A stretch of DNA of 64,000 bases from Protopterus annectens (taxonomy: Eukaryota; Chordata; Ceratodontiformes; Protopteridae). Where the stretch lies: assembly GCF_019279795.1 (NCBI RefSeq), contig NC_056743.1:926415516-926479515 (forward strand), written 5' to 3'. Numbering within the stretch: position 1 is the stretch's first letter; each line of letters opens with the position of its first letter. The notes under the pieces were generated by a model. It was not told the origin of the DNA, did not search any database, and was given only the letters and a program-made list of their open reading frames with translations. A program made the position numbers and the translations under genes. Shown one piece after another: positions 54,411 to 64,000 of the stretch.

Positions 54411-56632
54411 CTGTTGACCTCTTGCAAACAGGTGGTGAATTATATTAACCATATAATAACAATAATTATAGAGTTATAGACTTCTTTTACTTCAGAAAAT
54501 GTATATTAATTCACATTCTGTTATTCTGGCAACAATCTCAAGTTAATAGTATTAATATTTTAAAAGTATCCCTAATAATTTCTGAAACTGTTCCTGGTTC
54601 TGTTGATAGTTGCCCCTAATTAGTTGTGAGCTATGCATATCAGAATCAGAAACAACAAAATGGTAGAATGAGTGACATTTTGCTGGCTTGCCTAGGACCA
54701 ATGCAAACAAGATTTTCAACTGGGTGACAACCTATGGCAGACACAGGGGCTTCAACCTTACTGCTATACCTGTAGTTAATCCAAGACAAAAGATCTGCAG
54801 CTGAACTACAAGTACGGCATTAAAAAATCCTTACTGCCCAAGCATGACTACTTACCTTGCTTGATTCCTGCCACCAGTCTGCAAATTAGACAGCAAAAGC
54901 CAATGGGAAATGAATAATGGTAAAGAAAGAGAAAGGTTGACAGCAGGGATGTAGGAAGGGTCAAGAAACTAACACCATTTTCACAAACAGAAGTACAGAA
55001 GCCTTATGGGTGGCAGAGTGGTGCTGTGACTATAATTTACACTCACAGCAATTGCTTCTTCAGTTCAGTTCCTGGCTGGGGTGCTTTATGTGTGGATTTT
55101 ACAAGCTCTCACTCTGTCTGCGTGTCTTTTCTCCAAGTGTTCCATCCCACATCCAAGACATACAATCCTCCAAACTGCATACAGGATAATGGAGTGTGTG
55201 CCCTGCTATAGAGGGAACCCGACCCAAAACTCATTTCTCTGACTGTATCCAGTGGGTAACTAGGAAGGCTCTTGCTCCTCTATGACACTGAAATGGATAA
55301 AAATGGGTACTGGAAAATGAATGAATGAAAGAGCAAATTTTTGCAACAGCCACTGGTATGACACTGCAGAAGCACTCAAAGCACACATTGGCCAGTACAT
55401 TTCACAGTCAAGGACAGTGTCCATTCTCTCAAGGTTCAGCAAACACAGGCATGCTTTTAGGGGGCCTGGTGACTTTGCCCTCAAAAAACACTTTTGTTTC
55501 TAAACTGGACAACCAACATTTTAACCAGTTTCTTTGTCATCCATTATATTCTGTGCATGGTTCAGAGGCACCTCACAAACTATTTGTGTGCATGACTCTG
55601 GCTATTTCTTTTGTTGGTTAGTTTTATCTGTTTTACAATCCTGAGGTGTGATGTCCTGAGTTAAATGGATGTTGTTTGCATAATGCCCTTGTATAGCCTG
55701 GGTTTAGACATGCTACTCTACTTGCATTTTGTTATATGCCCTTGTTTCATCTGTGTTTGCACCAGACAGCAGCTGTGTGACTTAGGGCTGACAAGCTCTA
55801 ATTTTGGGCCTAAAATCTGTGGCCGCTGTTCATAGTGAGAGGAATAATGGGTCTGCCCCTGCCTGCCAGAAATGACTGACATTTGTTCTGATTTTTTTCT
55901 TACTAATTTGGGATTTGATTTCCCCCTTGTTGCTGATGATGTTTGTCTAGCATATCAAGAGCTTGTGTTGACTGGCAATTTATAGTGCTGAGCTTTGTGT
56001 ACAAGCTGTGATGATAGCAGGTACTGCCAGCTATGCCAGGAGAAATAGGGCAGTGGATGTGTAACATACGCCAGCACAGCTAGCTGGAATTTTGTAAAGA
56101 ATTATATGTCATTTGTAAATTAAACTGATCTGTACAGCTGCTTGTGTTGAAAAATGTATTTGTAAAATTGCTTGTGTTAAAAATGTATCAATAGTGTGCC
56201 CTGATGGACAGAAAAGAAATACACATGTATTATTGTAACTGTTTAAATGTATACGTTTTAATGGAGGATACTGGAAGAGAAGAGGTTACATTTAGTCCCA
56301 GCTAACTTCGGAAAATAGTTGAAATTAAATTAGGCCGTATGGATGTTATGTTACAGTTCTGGTTCCAGGCAGAGACAAAACGTTTACACTAGGAAGCTTT
56401 CTGCATTGTCTTTGGGTGAGCTAATTGCCACTCTGGAAGGGTAGAGGTTTGAATTTGTTTTATGACTTCCATGAGCTGCAGCAGATCTGAGCAAAGCTCT
56501 ATCTGTGTGCATGGTAACTCATAGGTGCTAAAATCTTGGCAGTTTCTAGAGTTGGTGATAGTGTGGGAAACAGAGTCAGATGACCAGATGTGATGTCATT
56601 CTATAAGCTATCCCAGAAACATTTTTAGATAT
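54411..56632. other. non-coding DNA of the left arm
   Basis: Between DIRS E and the CR1-like tail. Apart from the SINE-like repeat it holds only short incidental frames. Its inverse is at 58058-60286, so any short ORF here has a twin. Confidence 0.6.
55001..55330 (+). repeat. SINE-like dispersed repeat (left arm copy)
   Basis: Contains GGGTGGCAGAGTGGTG, CTGGCTGGGGTGC, TGTGTGGATTTTACAAGCTCTC, TGCGTGTCTTTTCTCC and CATCCAAGACATACA, and ends in (ATGA)n. This is the layout of a very widespread vertebrate short repeat (GGTGGC..CAGTGG to ..ATGGATGG). The family name is uncertain. Confidence 0.65.
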
Positions 56633-57883
56633 TATAGGTTCATAGGTAGGTACTAGGCTATTGGCCCTAGAGCCTATACAAGCCTAGCCAAAAAGATACC
56701 TTGGCTTGCGCCATCCAAGAAAATAATTTTCCTGCGCCCCTGTCAAGCAGAGCCACAGAGTTGATCCCCGGCATGAATTTCCTAATTCCCATCCAATCAT
56801 CAAGATTTTTCTTGAAGAGTGCTAATGAGGAGCTTTGTTTGATACAGACAGGTAGTTTTGTTCCAGAGTATGGGAAGTCTCTGGGACAGGAATCTATCCC
56901 TCCAGCGTGTTCTGTTAATTGTGGTGACAAGGTTTATATCCCTAGAGCATAGCTTGGAGGGATTTCTTTAAGTGGAGCATGTCCAACAATTCTGGGTTTG
57001 ACATAGCTTTGTATGTTAGGCAGAGATCGCCTCTGAGTAGGCGATATGTGGCTGAGTAAAGCTGGAGTTTTTTTAAATGGTCTGCCTAGAGCATTTGTTT
57101 GAGGCCGGGAATCTTCTTTGTGAGGTATTTCTGTGGCCTTTCCAGTTGCTGTAGATGTCTTGTGAAATACATACCAAAAGGGGCATTGTACTCTATAATG
57201 GGTCTAATCAGTGACGAGTAGAGGGGAACAATGACCTCTTTTTTCCTGGATGAAAAACCTTTTGTGATAAGGTGTGCCACATAGAAGGATTTCCTGACTA
57301 CTGTGGCGATGTGATTATCAAACTACTGTCCACCTGTGTTCCAAGGTCTCACCACATTTTCGGTGTTAAGTAGACTACCACATATGTGGTAGCTCATGGG
57401 TGCAGAGTTTTTACCAAAGGGGATGACAATGCACTTTTTGGCATTGAGCCTGAGGCCATGGCTTTGACACCAGGCATCTGTCTCAGTGAGGCCCATTTGT
57501 AGGATGTCTACATCACTAGGAGTTTCAATTATGGCTCCTAATTTGCAGTCATCTGTGAACTTCGACAGCCAAAGACCTTCTGTGTTAGTCTGTACTTCAG
57601 AAAAGTATATACCAAACAGGAGAGGACCCTGGAGTGAACCCTGTGGTACTCCACTTGTCACTGGTCTGAAGTCAGATTTGGAGTCTGCTACTTTCACAGT
57701 GTGGGTTCTGTCAGTGAGCTAGATGGCAACCCATCTTCTGACATAGGGATTTATACCTAGTTTATTGAGTTTATCTATAATTCCAGAGTGGGGGATGGTG
57801 TAAAAAGCCTTGGCGAGATCTAGATAGGCTGCGTGAACCACCTTACCCTCGTCTACGGCTTTGGGGACTGCTTCAAAGAAGTC
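56633..57883 (-). mobile_element. CR1-like LINE, 3' part (palindrome spacer and left arm)
   Basis: A minus-strand copy starting at FFEAVPKAVDEGKVVHAAYL (57883 side). It continues with LAKAFYTIPHSG, VPQGSLQGPLLF, FTDDCKLGAIIET, GLRLNAKKC, LYSSLIRPIIEYNAPFGMYF and LALFKKNLDDWMG, with the tail end at 56633. Frame breaks are present; the catalytic DD pair is kept. The part 56808-57883 forms the spacer of the inverted duplication; the last 175 bp (56633-56807) belong to the left arm. Confidence 0.83.
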
Positions 57884-59369
57884 AATCTTGATGATTGGAT
57901 GGGAATTAGGAAATTCACCCCGGGGATCACCTTTGTGGCTCTGCTCGACAGGGGCACAGGAAAATAATTTTCTTGGATGGCGCAAGCCAAGTTATCTTTT
58001 TGGCTAGGCTTGTTTAGGCTCTAGGGCCAATAGCCTAGTACCTACCTATGAACCTATAATATCTAAAAATGTTTCTGGGACAGCTTATACAATGACATCA
58101 CATCTGGTCATCTGACTCTGTTTCCCACACTATCACCAACCCTAGAAACTGCCAAGATTTTAGCACCTATGAGTTACCATGCACACAGACAGAGCTTTGC
58201 TCAGATCTGCTGCAGCTCATGGAAGTCATAAAACAAATTCAAACCTCTACCCTTCCAGAGTGGCAATTAGCTCACCCCAAAGACAATGCAGAAAGCTTCC
58301 TAGTATAAACGTTTTGTCTCTGCCTGGAACCAGAACTGTAACATAACATCCTATGGCCTAATTTAATTTCAACTATTTTCCGAAGTTAACTGGGACTAAA
58401 CGTAACCTCTTCTCTTCCAGTATCCTCCATTAAAACATATACATTTAAACAGTTACAATAATACATGTGTATTTCTTTTCTATCCATCAGGGCACACTAC
58501 TGATACATTTTTAACGCAAGCAATTTTACAAATACATTTTTCAACACAAGCAGCTGTACAGATCAGTTTAATTTACAAATGACATATAATTCTTTACAAA
58601 ATTCCAGCTAGCTGTGCTGGCGTATGTTACACATCCACTGCCCTACTTCTCCTGGCATAGCAGTACCTGCTATCATCACAGCTTGTACACAAAGCTCAGC
58701 ACTATAAATTGCCAGTCAACACAAGCTCTTGATATGCTAGACAAACATCATCAGCAACAAGGGGGAAATCAAATCCCAAATTAGTAAGAAAAAAATCAGA
58801 ACAAATGTCAGTCATTTCTGGCAGGCAGGGGCAGAACCAATTTTCCTCTCACTATGAACAGCGGCCACAGATTTTAGGCCCAAAATTAGAGCTTGTCAGC
58901 CCTAAGTCACACAGCTGCTGTCTGGTGCAAACACAGATGAAACAAGGGCATATGACAAAATGCAAGTAGAGTAGCAGGTCCAAACCCAGGCTTTACAAGG
59001 GCAGTATGCAAACAACATCCATTTAACTCAGGACATCACAGCTCAGGATTGTAAAACAGATAAAACTAACCAACAAAACAAATAGCCAAAGTCATGCACG
59101 CAAATAGTTTGTGAGGTGCCTCTGAACCATGCAGAGAATATAATGGATGACATTCAGAAACAAAGAAACTGGTTAAAATGTTGGTTGTTCGGTTTAGAAA
59201 CAAAAGTGTTTTTTGAGGGCAAAGTCACCAGGCTCCCTAAAAGCATGCCTGTGATTGCTGCACCTTGAGAGAATGGAGACTGTCCTTGACTGTGAAATGT
59301 ACTGGCCAATGTGTGCTTTGAGTGCTTCTGCAGTGTCATACCAGTGGCTGTTGCAAAAATTTGCTCTTT

Positions 59370-59700
59370 CATTCATTCATTTTCCAGTACCCATTTTTAT
59401 CCATTTCAGTGTCATAGAGGAGCAAGAGCCTTCCTAGTTACCCACTGGATACAGTCAGAGAAATGAGTTTTGGGTCGGGTTCCCTCTGTAGCAGGGCACA
59501 CACTCCATTATCCTGTATGCAGTTTGGAGGATTGTATGTCTTGGATGTGGGATGGAACACTTGGAGAAAAGACACGCAGACAGAGTGAGAGCTTGTAAAA
59601 TCCACACATAAAGCACCCCAGCCAGGAACTGAACTGAAGAAGCAATTGCTGTGAGCGTAAATTATAGTCACAGCACCACTCTGCCACCCATAAGGCTTCT
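59370..59700 (-). repeat. SINE-like dispersed repeat (right arm copy)
   Basis: Inverse of 55001-55330, with (TCAT)n at its left edge and CCACTCTGCCACCCATAAGGC at its right edge. Confidence 0.65.
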
Positions 59701-60286
59701 GTACTTCTGTTTGTGAAAATGGTGTTAGTTTCTTGACCCTTCCTACATCCCTGCTGTCAACCTTTCTCTTTCTTTACCATTATTCATTTCCCATTGGCTT
59801 TTGCTGTCTAATTTGCAGACTGGTGGCAGGAATCAAGCAAGGTAAGTAGTCATGCTTGGGCAGTAAGGATTTTTTAATACCGTACTTGTAGTTCAGCTGC
59901 AGATCTTTTGTCTTGGATTAACTACAGGTATAGCAGTAAGGTTGAAGGCCCTGTGTCTGCCATAGGTTGTCACCCAGCTGAAAATCTTGTTTGCATTGGT
60001 CCTAGGCAAGCCAGCAAAATGTCTCTCATTCTACCATTTTGTTGTTTCTGATTCTGATATGCATAGCTCACAACTAATTAGGGACAAATATCAACAGAAC
60101 CAGGAACAGTTTCAGAAATTATTAGGGATACTTTTAAAATATTAATACTATTAACTTGAGATTGTTGCCAGAATAACAGAATGTGAATTAATATACATTT
60201 TCTGAAGTAAAAGAAGTCTATAACTCTATAATTATTGTTATTATATGGTTAATATAATTCATCACCTGTTTGCAAGAGGTCAACAG

Positions 60287-60737
60287 ATGTTCATCGTGTT
60301 TCACTGTTGCAGTCATCACTGTAGGGTTCTTCCTGCCGGCAGGCAGTCCTCGGTCGGCCAGAATCCCAAAGTCTGGGTCCGGCGTCGGCTGTTCAGTCAT
60401 GCTCCCTGACGTCAGAGTGCCAGGAGTACAAAGCTGCCAGCCGACGCCATGTTCTCCAGTCTTTCTTGTCGTGTGGTGGAAGCAGTTCGCAAGTGCCGGT
60501 CGGCTGACTCCTGATATTTTTTCGTGCTTCAGTGCGAAGACTTACTTTTTCTTCTCAAAGCTAAGTACCCCGTTGGGGAAACTTTTTTCTTGCTCCAGTC
60601 CAATGTCAGAAAAAGTTAATAATTGTATTTCTTGTGGGAAGCAAATACCTCATAAGGATTTCCACTCTTACTGTATTCCTTGTTTAGGTCCTGACCACGA
60701 CGTAGCTAGTTGTTGGTTTTGTGCTAGATTTAACCAA
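60287..60737 (+). mobile_element. DIRS E-type 5' end fragment, inverted, truncated by DIRS F
   Basis: It starts ATGTTCATCGTGTTTCACTG, the outer end of a right terminal repeat, and holds TGACGTCA and the E-type GAGTACAAAG. A plus-strand gag start at 60604 reads NNCISCGKQIPHKDFHSYC and CWFCARFNQ. It stops at 60737, exactly where copy F begins. It is the mirror of 53967-54410, made by the inverted duplication. Whether it continues beyond F cannot be seen. Confidence 0.88.
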
Positions 60738-60950
60738 AGTACAGTTTTGTATCTACCATAAATGTAGATGTTCGAGTGCTAATACAGCTGCAGTCATAAC
60801 AGATGGGTTGTCCTGCCATCAGGCGGGTCCTTGGTCGGCCGAATTCCAAAGTCTAGGTCCGGCGTCGGATGTCGTCGCTTCTTCCCTGACGTCAGTGTGG
60901 CAGGGGTATAAAAGAACCAGCCGACCCCATTTTCTTCAGTTTTTCTTGCC
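60738..60950. repeat. DIRS F left inverted terminal repeat
   Basis: Same layout as copy B. TGACGTCA near 60887 and GGGGTATAAAAG near 60903 face inward. Confidence 0.88.
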
Positions 60951-61132
60951 CCAGATGTCAGGTGCCCCCAAAAGGAAGGCAAAACATAAACTTATGTAAT
61001 AATGCAATGCAATATAATAAAAAATAGTAGTTTGCAAGCAAATACACCATAAAAGAATACCCCAATCAGGTTGTATGAGGAGGTGTTTGTCATAAGGCCT
61101 GTCCCAAGAGGGGATGGAGGGAGGGAAACCTG

Positions 61133-61229
61133 GACTGCAGCTGTATTAGCACTCGAACATCTACATTTATGGTAGGTACAAAACTGTACTATGTTCATCG
61201 TGCATACAGCTGCAGTCATAACAGATGGG
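61133..61229. repeat. DIRS F internal complementary region
   Basis: The junction AACTGTACT|ATGTTCATCG is at 61190/61191. It shows GCAGCTGTATTAGCACTCG, matching F's own left end (B has TATGAGCACTCG and its own end fits that). Confidence 0.9.
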
Positions 61230-61249
61230 TAGAATCCCAAAGCTAAAAA

Positions 61250-62664
61250 AGGGGTGGCAGGAACTAGGAGGAGTAAGGATGCCCTGCAAGACTGCTGTGG
61301 CAAAGCCCGCTCTAGATTTAGAGTACAGTGAAAGGTGATAGTGCTTGGAGAAAGTGTGTACAGAACTCCAAGTGGCTGCTTCCAAAATATCCTTGGTAGG
61401 AACCCCCCCTGAGGAAAGCTGCAGAGGTAGCTGTGGCCCTTGTGGAGTGAGATCTGATGCTTGTAGGTACAGTTTTACCATGAAATGAGTAACAAAAGTG
61501 TATGCAGTGGGCTATCCATTTTGAGATTGTCTGTTTGGAAATAGCCTTTCCTTGAGCACCTGTAGCATAGGACACAAAAAGTTGCTCTGATTTTCTGAAT
61601 GGCTTTGTCCTGTCCAAATAATAACGAAGTTGTCTGTGACTGTCCAAGGAATGTAGTAGTCTTTCCCCTTTGTTTTGTGGGTTAGGATAAAAGGTAGGTA
61701 AGTGGATAGTCTGATTTAAGGCTACACTGGATACTACCTTTGGCATAAAGGAAGGATTAGTTCATAAGAAAACTCTGTCCTGATGGAAAATGATGAAAGG
61801 TTGCACAGCCATGAGGGCTTGCAGTTCCGAAACCCTGCGTGCTGAGGTGACAGCCAGAAGAAAGGCTGTTTTCCATGGTAAATATTGTAGATCTGTTGAA
61901 GCAGCTGGCTCAAATGGAGGCGGGGTCAGTTTTTCTAAAATGAAGTTGAGGTCCCAAGCAGGTACTGGTGGCTTCCTTGGGGGTTTTACATTCTTAGCCC
62001 CTCTGAGGAACTGTCTTAAGAGAGGATGTGAGAATAAAGGAGGATCAGTGTTGTAATGTGCAGAAATGGCTGAAGCATGGATCTTGATGGAGGAGAAGGA
62101 AAGTCCACTGTTTAACATCTCCGCTAGGTACTGTAATATTTGAGGTAAATTTAGTACCCAAGGATTCTGGTCCTTTTTCTGATTCCAGGCACAAAACCGT
62201 TTCCATTTGGCAGAGTAGGTTTTTCTAGTAGAAGGCCTTCTGGCCTCCAAGATGACATCCTGCACCTCCTTGGAGAGGAGGGTCTGTTGGGAAATCAAGG
62301 AATCCTCCATGTGGCTAGATTGAGGGTTTTCAGCTGACTGTGAAGAGTTTTGAAGTTGTGCTGGGTCAACAGAAGAGGCACTAGAGGCAGGATCCATGGT
62401 GGGGAATGCGTCAGGCTGCTCAGGAGTGGATACCACTGTTGTCTTGGCCAGTCCGGAGCAATGAGAATCATCTTTGGCCTGTCTGCTCTGGCTTTTAACA
62501 GAACTTTGGGCAGCAGAGGAAGAGGTGGAAAGGCATAAACTGTCAATGTTGTCCAATTGAAAGAAAGTGAGTCCACTTTCCATGTCTGTGGATGATAGGT
62601 CCTTGAACAGAATATTTCCAGTTGGTAATTTCTGTGGGTAGCAAAGAGATCTGGCCTTCCCCAT
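61250..62664 (-). pseudogene. DIRS F tyrosine recombinase, broken
   Basis: 62664-61762 holds the overlap region, the core-binding domain (VQDVILEARRPSTRKTYSAK) and box I SARRVSELQAL, then ends at RVFL and TGA, where sisters have RVSLRTNP (Arg codon to stop, a CpG-type change). 61746-61318 and 61481-61250 hold SIRSHSTRATA and FSKHYHLSLYSKSRAG. A frame break follows SAAFLRGG at the C run near 61404. Confidence 0.85.
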
Positions 62665-64000
62665 GCCTGGATTATCTTTGTGAAAACCTGAGGATGCAAC
62701 TTACATTCGTGTGGATCTGTCATATTTCTGCTTAGGTTGTCTGCCAGCGTGTTTTCCTTGCCTGGCAGGAATTGTGCTTGAAGTTGGATTCGTAATTCCA
62801 GAGCCATGTTCCAAAGAGACATGGCTAGTCTGCACAGGGGGTATGAATGAGTTCCTCCCGGTTTGTTTATGTACCACATCACTGTGGTGTTGTCTGTCCT
62901 CATCAATAGCTGGCCTGGATGCAGTAGGTCTTTGAAGGCCATAATAGCATTTTGTACTGCTAGCATTTCCTTAGGTGCTTTTCTTTTTGGGACCATTTGC
63001 CCTGAATGCACTGATCTGTCATGTGCGCCCCCCAGGCGTAGTCCGAGGCCTCTGTTGTGATGATTTGATTTGCTTGAGGCATGCAGAAGGGGAGACCTAT
63101 GTTTCTTTGGCATGCTTGAGCCCACCACAAAAATTCCTTTTGAAGACATGGAATGAGTGGTATAATTGTTTCCAAACTGTGGCTGTGTTGAGACCATAAG
63201 TTTTTTAGGTACCACTGAAGTTTCCTCATATGCAGCTTTGCACATGGGATTAGCAGGATGCAAGATGCCATGAATCCCAGAGCCTGCAGGACTTTCCTTG
63301 CAGTCAGCCAGGTGAAGGTTGCCATTTTTCTGAAGTACTGAGATAGTTGCCCTTGTTTCTCTGGCGTGAGGTAGGCCATCTGGGTGTTTGTATTCAAGCT
63401 GGCACCCAGGAAAATGATTGTTTGAGAAGGTATTAGTTTTGATTTCTTTTTGTTGACTGTGTATCCCAGAAAGTTCAACAACTTTATTACAAACGCCAGG
63501 TGTTTCAGAGGTATGTGCTTGCTGTCCGCTTGGATCAGGCAGTCGTCCAGATATGGGTATATTTGTATCCCTTGAAGTCTGCAGAAGGCAATTACTTATG
63601 CCAGGCATTTCGTAAACACTCTGGGCGCAGTAGATAAGCCAAAAGGCAATGCAGAGAATTGATAATGGGTTGAACCTGCAAGAAATCTGAGGTATCTTCT
63701 GCAATCTTGTCTGATAGGGACATGCAGGTATGCCTCCTTGAGGTCCAATGTTACCAGCCAAGACTCCTTGCCCAGCATGGGAAGAAGCTGCTGTAATGTG
63801 AGCATCTTGAATTTTGGTACGAGTAAATATGTGTTTAGGATGGATAGGTCCAAAATAGGTCTCCAATCTTTGTCCTTCCTTGGTACCAGGAATAGTCTGG
63901 AATAAAAACCTTGACCCTGTTCTTGTGCAGGTACCTCTTGAATAGCTTTCATGTCCATGAGAGCCTAAATTTGTTTTTGTGCCTCTGTCCTTTGATTTTG
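62295..64000 (-). pseudogene. DIRS F RT-RNase H-methyltransferase-like ORF, partial and broken
   Basis: 63958-63596 has GQGFYSRLFLVPRKDKDWRP, LDLKEAYLHVPIRQ and FGLSTAPRVFTKCLA. A stop lies just upstream (near 63965). 63481-62960 has the thumb and the start of RNase H (TTEASDYAWGA, Asp to Glu). 62970-62295 has KEMLAVQNAI, RTDNTTVMWYINKPGG, ADNLSRN, YAFPPLPLL and LIAPDWPRQQW. A deletion near 62970 removes the HLHINQ residues before KEM and fuses frames. Confidence 0.83.

Larger units (their letters stand above)
53967..56807. repeat. left arm of large inverted duplication
   Basis: 2841 bp that recur in inverse orientation at 57884-60737. It includes the right end of DIRS E (from within gag), about 2.2 kb of other DNA and the CR1-like 3' tail. 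The inner breakpoint is AATCATCAAGATT at 56801-56807. Confidence 0.92.
57884..60737. repeat. right arm of large inverted duplication
   Basis: 2854 bp, the inverse of 53967-56807. It starts with the CR1 tail in plus orientation (57884-58057), continues with the mirrored intron DNA, and ends with the mirrored right end of DIRS E (60287-60737). It is cut at 60737 by DIRS F. Small differences from the left arm (substitutions and short indels) show it is not an assembly copy of it. Confidence 0.92.
60738..64000 (-). mobile_element. DIRS retrotransposon copy F, cut by window end
   Basis: The left end AGTACAGTTTTG begins at 60738. It has a left terminal repeat, an ICR, recombinase and most of RT; gag and the right end lie outside. 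It inserted into the E-type gag fragment after AACCAA; the uninterrupted sequence in the left arm reads AACCAACG, so nothing was duplicated on the visible side. The B/F-type CAGCTG motif makes it a close relative of copy B. Confidence 0.92.

Noticed and set aside
55321..55621. Paired small frames (NERANFCNSHWYDTAEAL-like) at 55321-55621 and 59154-59376
   Set aside because: They are mirror images produced by the inverted duplication and overlap each other in two frames. No domain, start context or splice site supports a gene.

Overview
The window looks like intronic DNA from a large, transposon-rich vertebrate genome. It has spliced coding exons with canonical GT/AG borders, CR1-like, Tx1/L1-like and Penelope-like retroelements, and above all many DIRS-type tyrosine-recombinase retrotransposons. 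That mix would fit a salamander, a caecilian or a lungfish. The lineage is an inference from repeat content and I cannot fix the species.

Host gene: two exons on the minus strand (48579-48720, then 16078-16215) read in one continuous phase. They encode a segment ending in a motif that I recognise as PAN2, the deadenylase subunit, just before its UCH-like/exonuclease part. The intron between them is 32,363 bp and is mostly retrotransposon. The flanking introns run off both window edges.

DIRS elements: five complete copies (A 5061-10595, B 22918-28483, C 31441-37028, D 37661-43246, E 48874-54410) and one copy cut by the window end (F 60738-64000) all have their ORFs on the minus strand. Each complete copy, read from high to low coordinate, has: a right inverted terminal repeat with a promoter; a gag-like ORF with a Cys cluster; RT-RNase H-methyltransferase-like; a tyrosine recombinase overlapping the previous ORF in another frame; an internal complementary region (ICR) that joins copies of both termini; and a left inverted terminal repeat that also carries an inward promoter. 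Copy B keeps RT/RH/MT and YR open, copy E keeps gag open, and no copy keeps all three. Two older DIRS relics lie at 12389-13400 and 17880-18560.

Other repeats: a Penelope-like 3' fragment (199-1249); CR1-like LINE copies (2275-3600, 13553-14511, 21611-31440 split by DIRS B, 56633-57883, and pieces); a Tx1/L1-like LINE split by DIRS A (4497-5060 and 10596-12300); a 421-bp near-palindromic MITE with a 9-bp target duplication (44327-44747); and microsatellites.

The far end (53967-60737) is a large inverted duplication. Its arms are about 2.85 kb and its spacer about 1.08 kb. The arms include the 5' end of DIRS E, a dispersed SINE-like repeat and the CR1 tail, and the right arm is interrupted by DIRS F. 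The nesting gives relative ages and, at DIRS B, a clean empty site showing the exact element ends and no target duplication.
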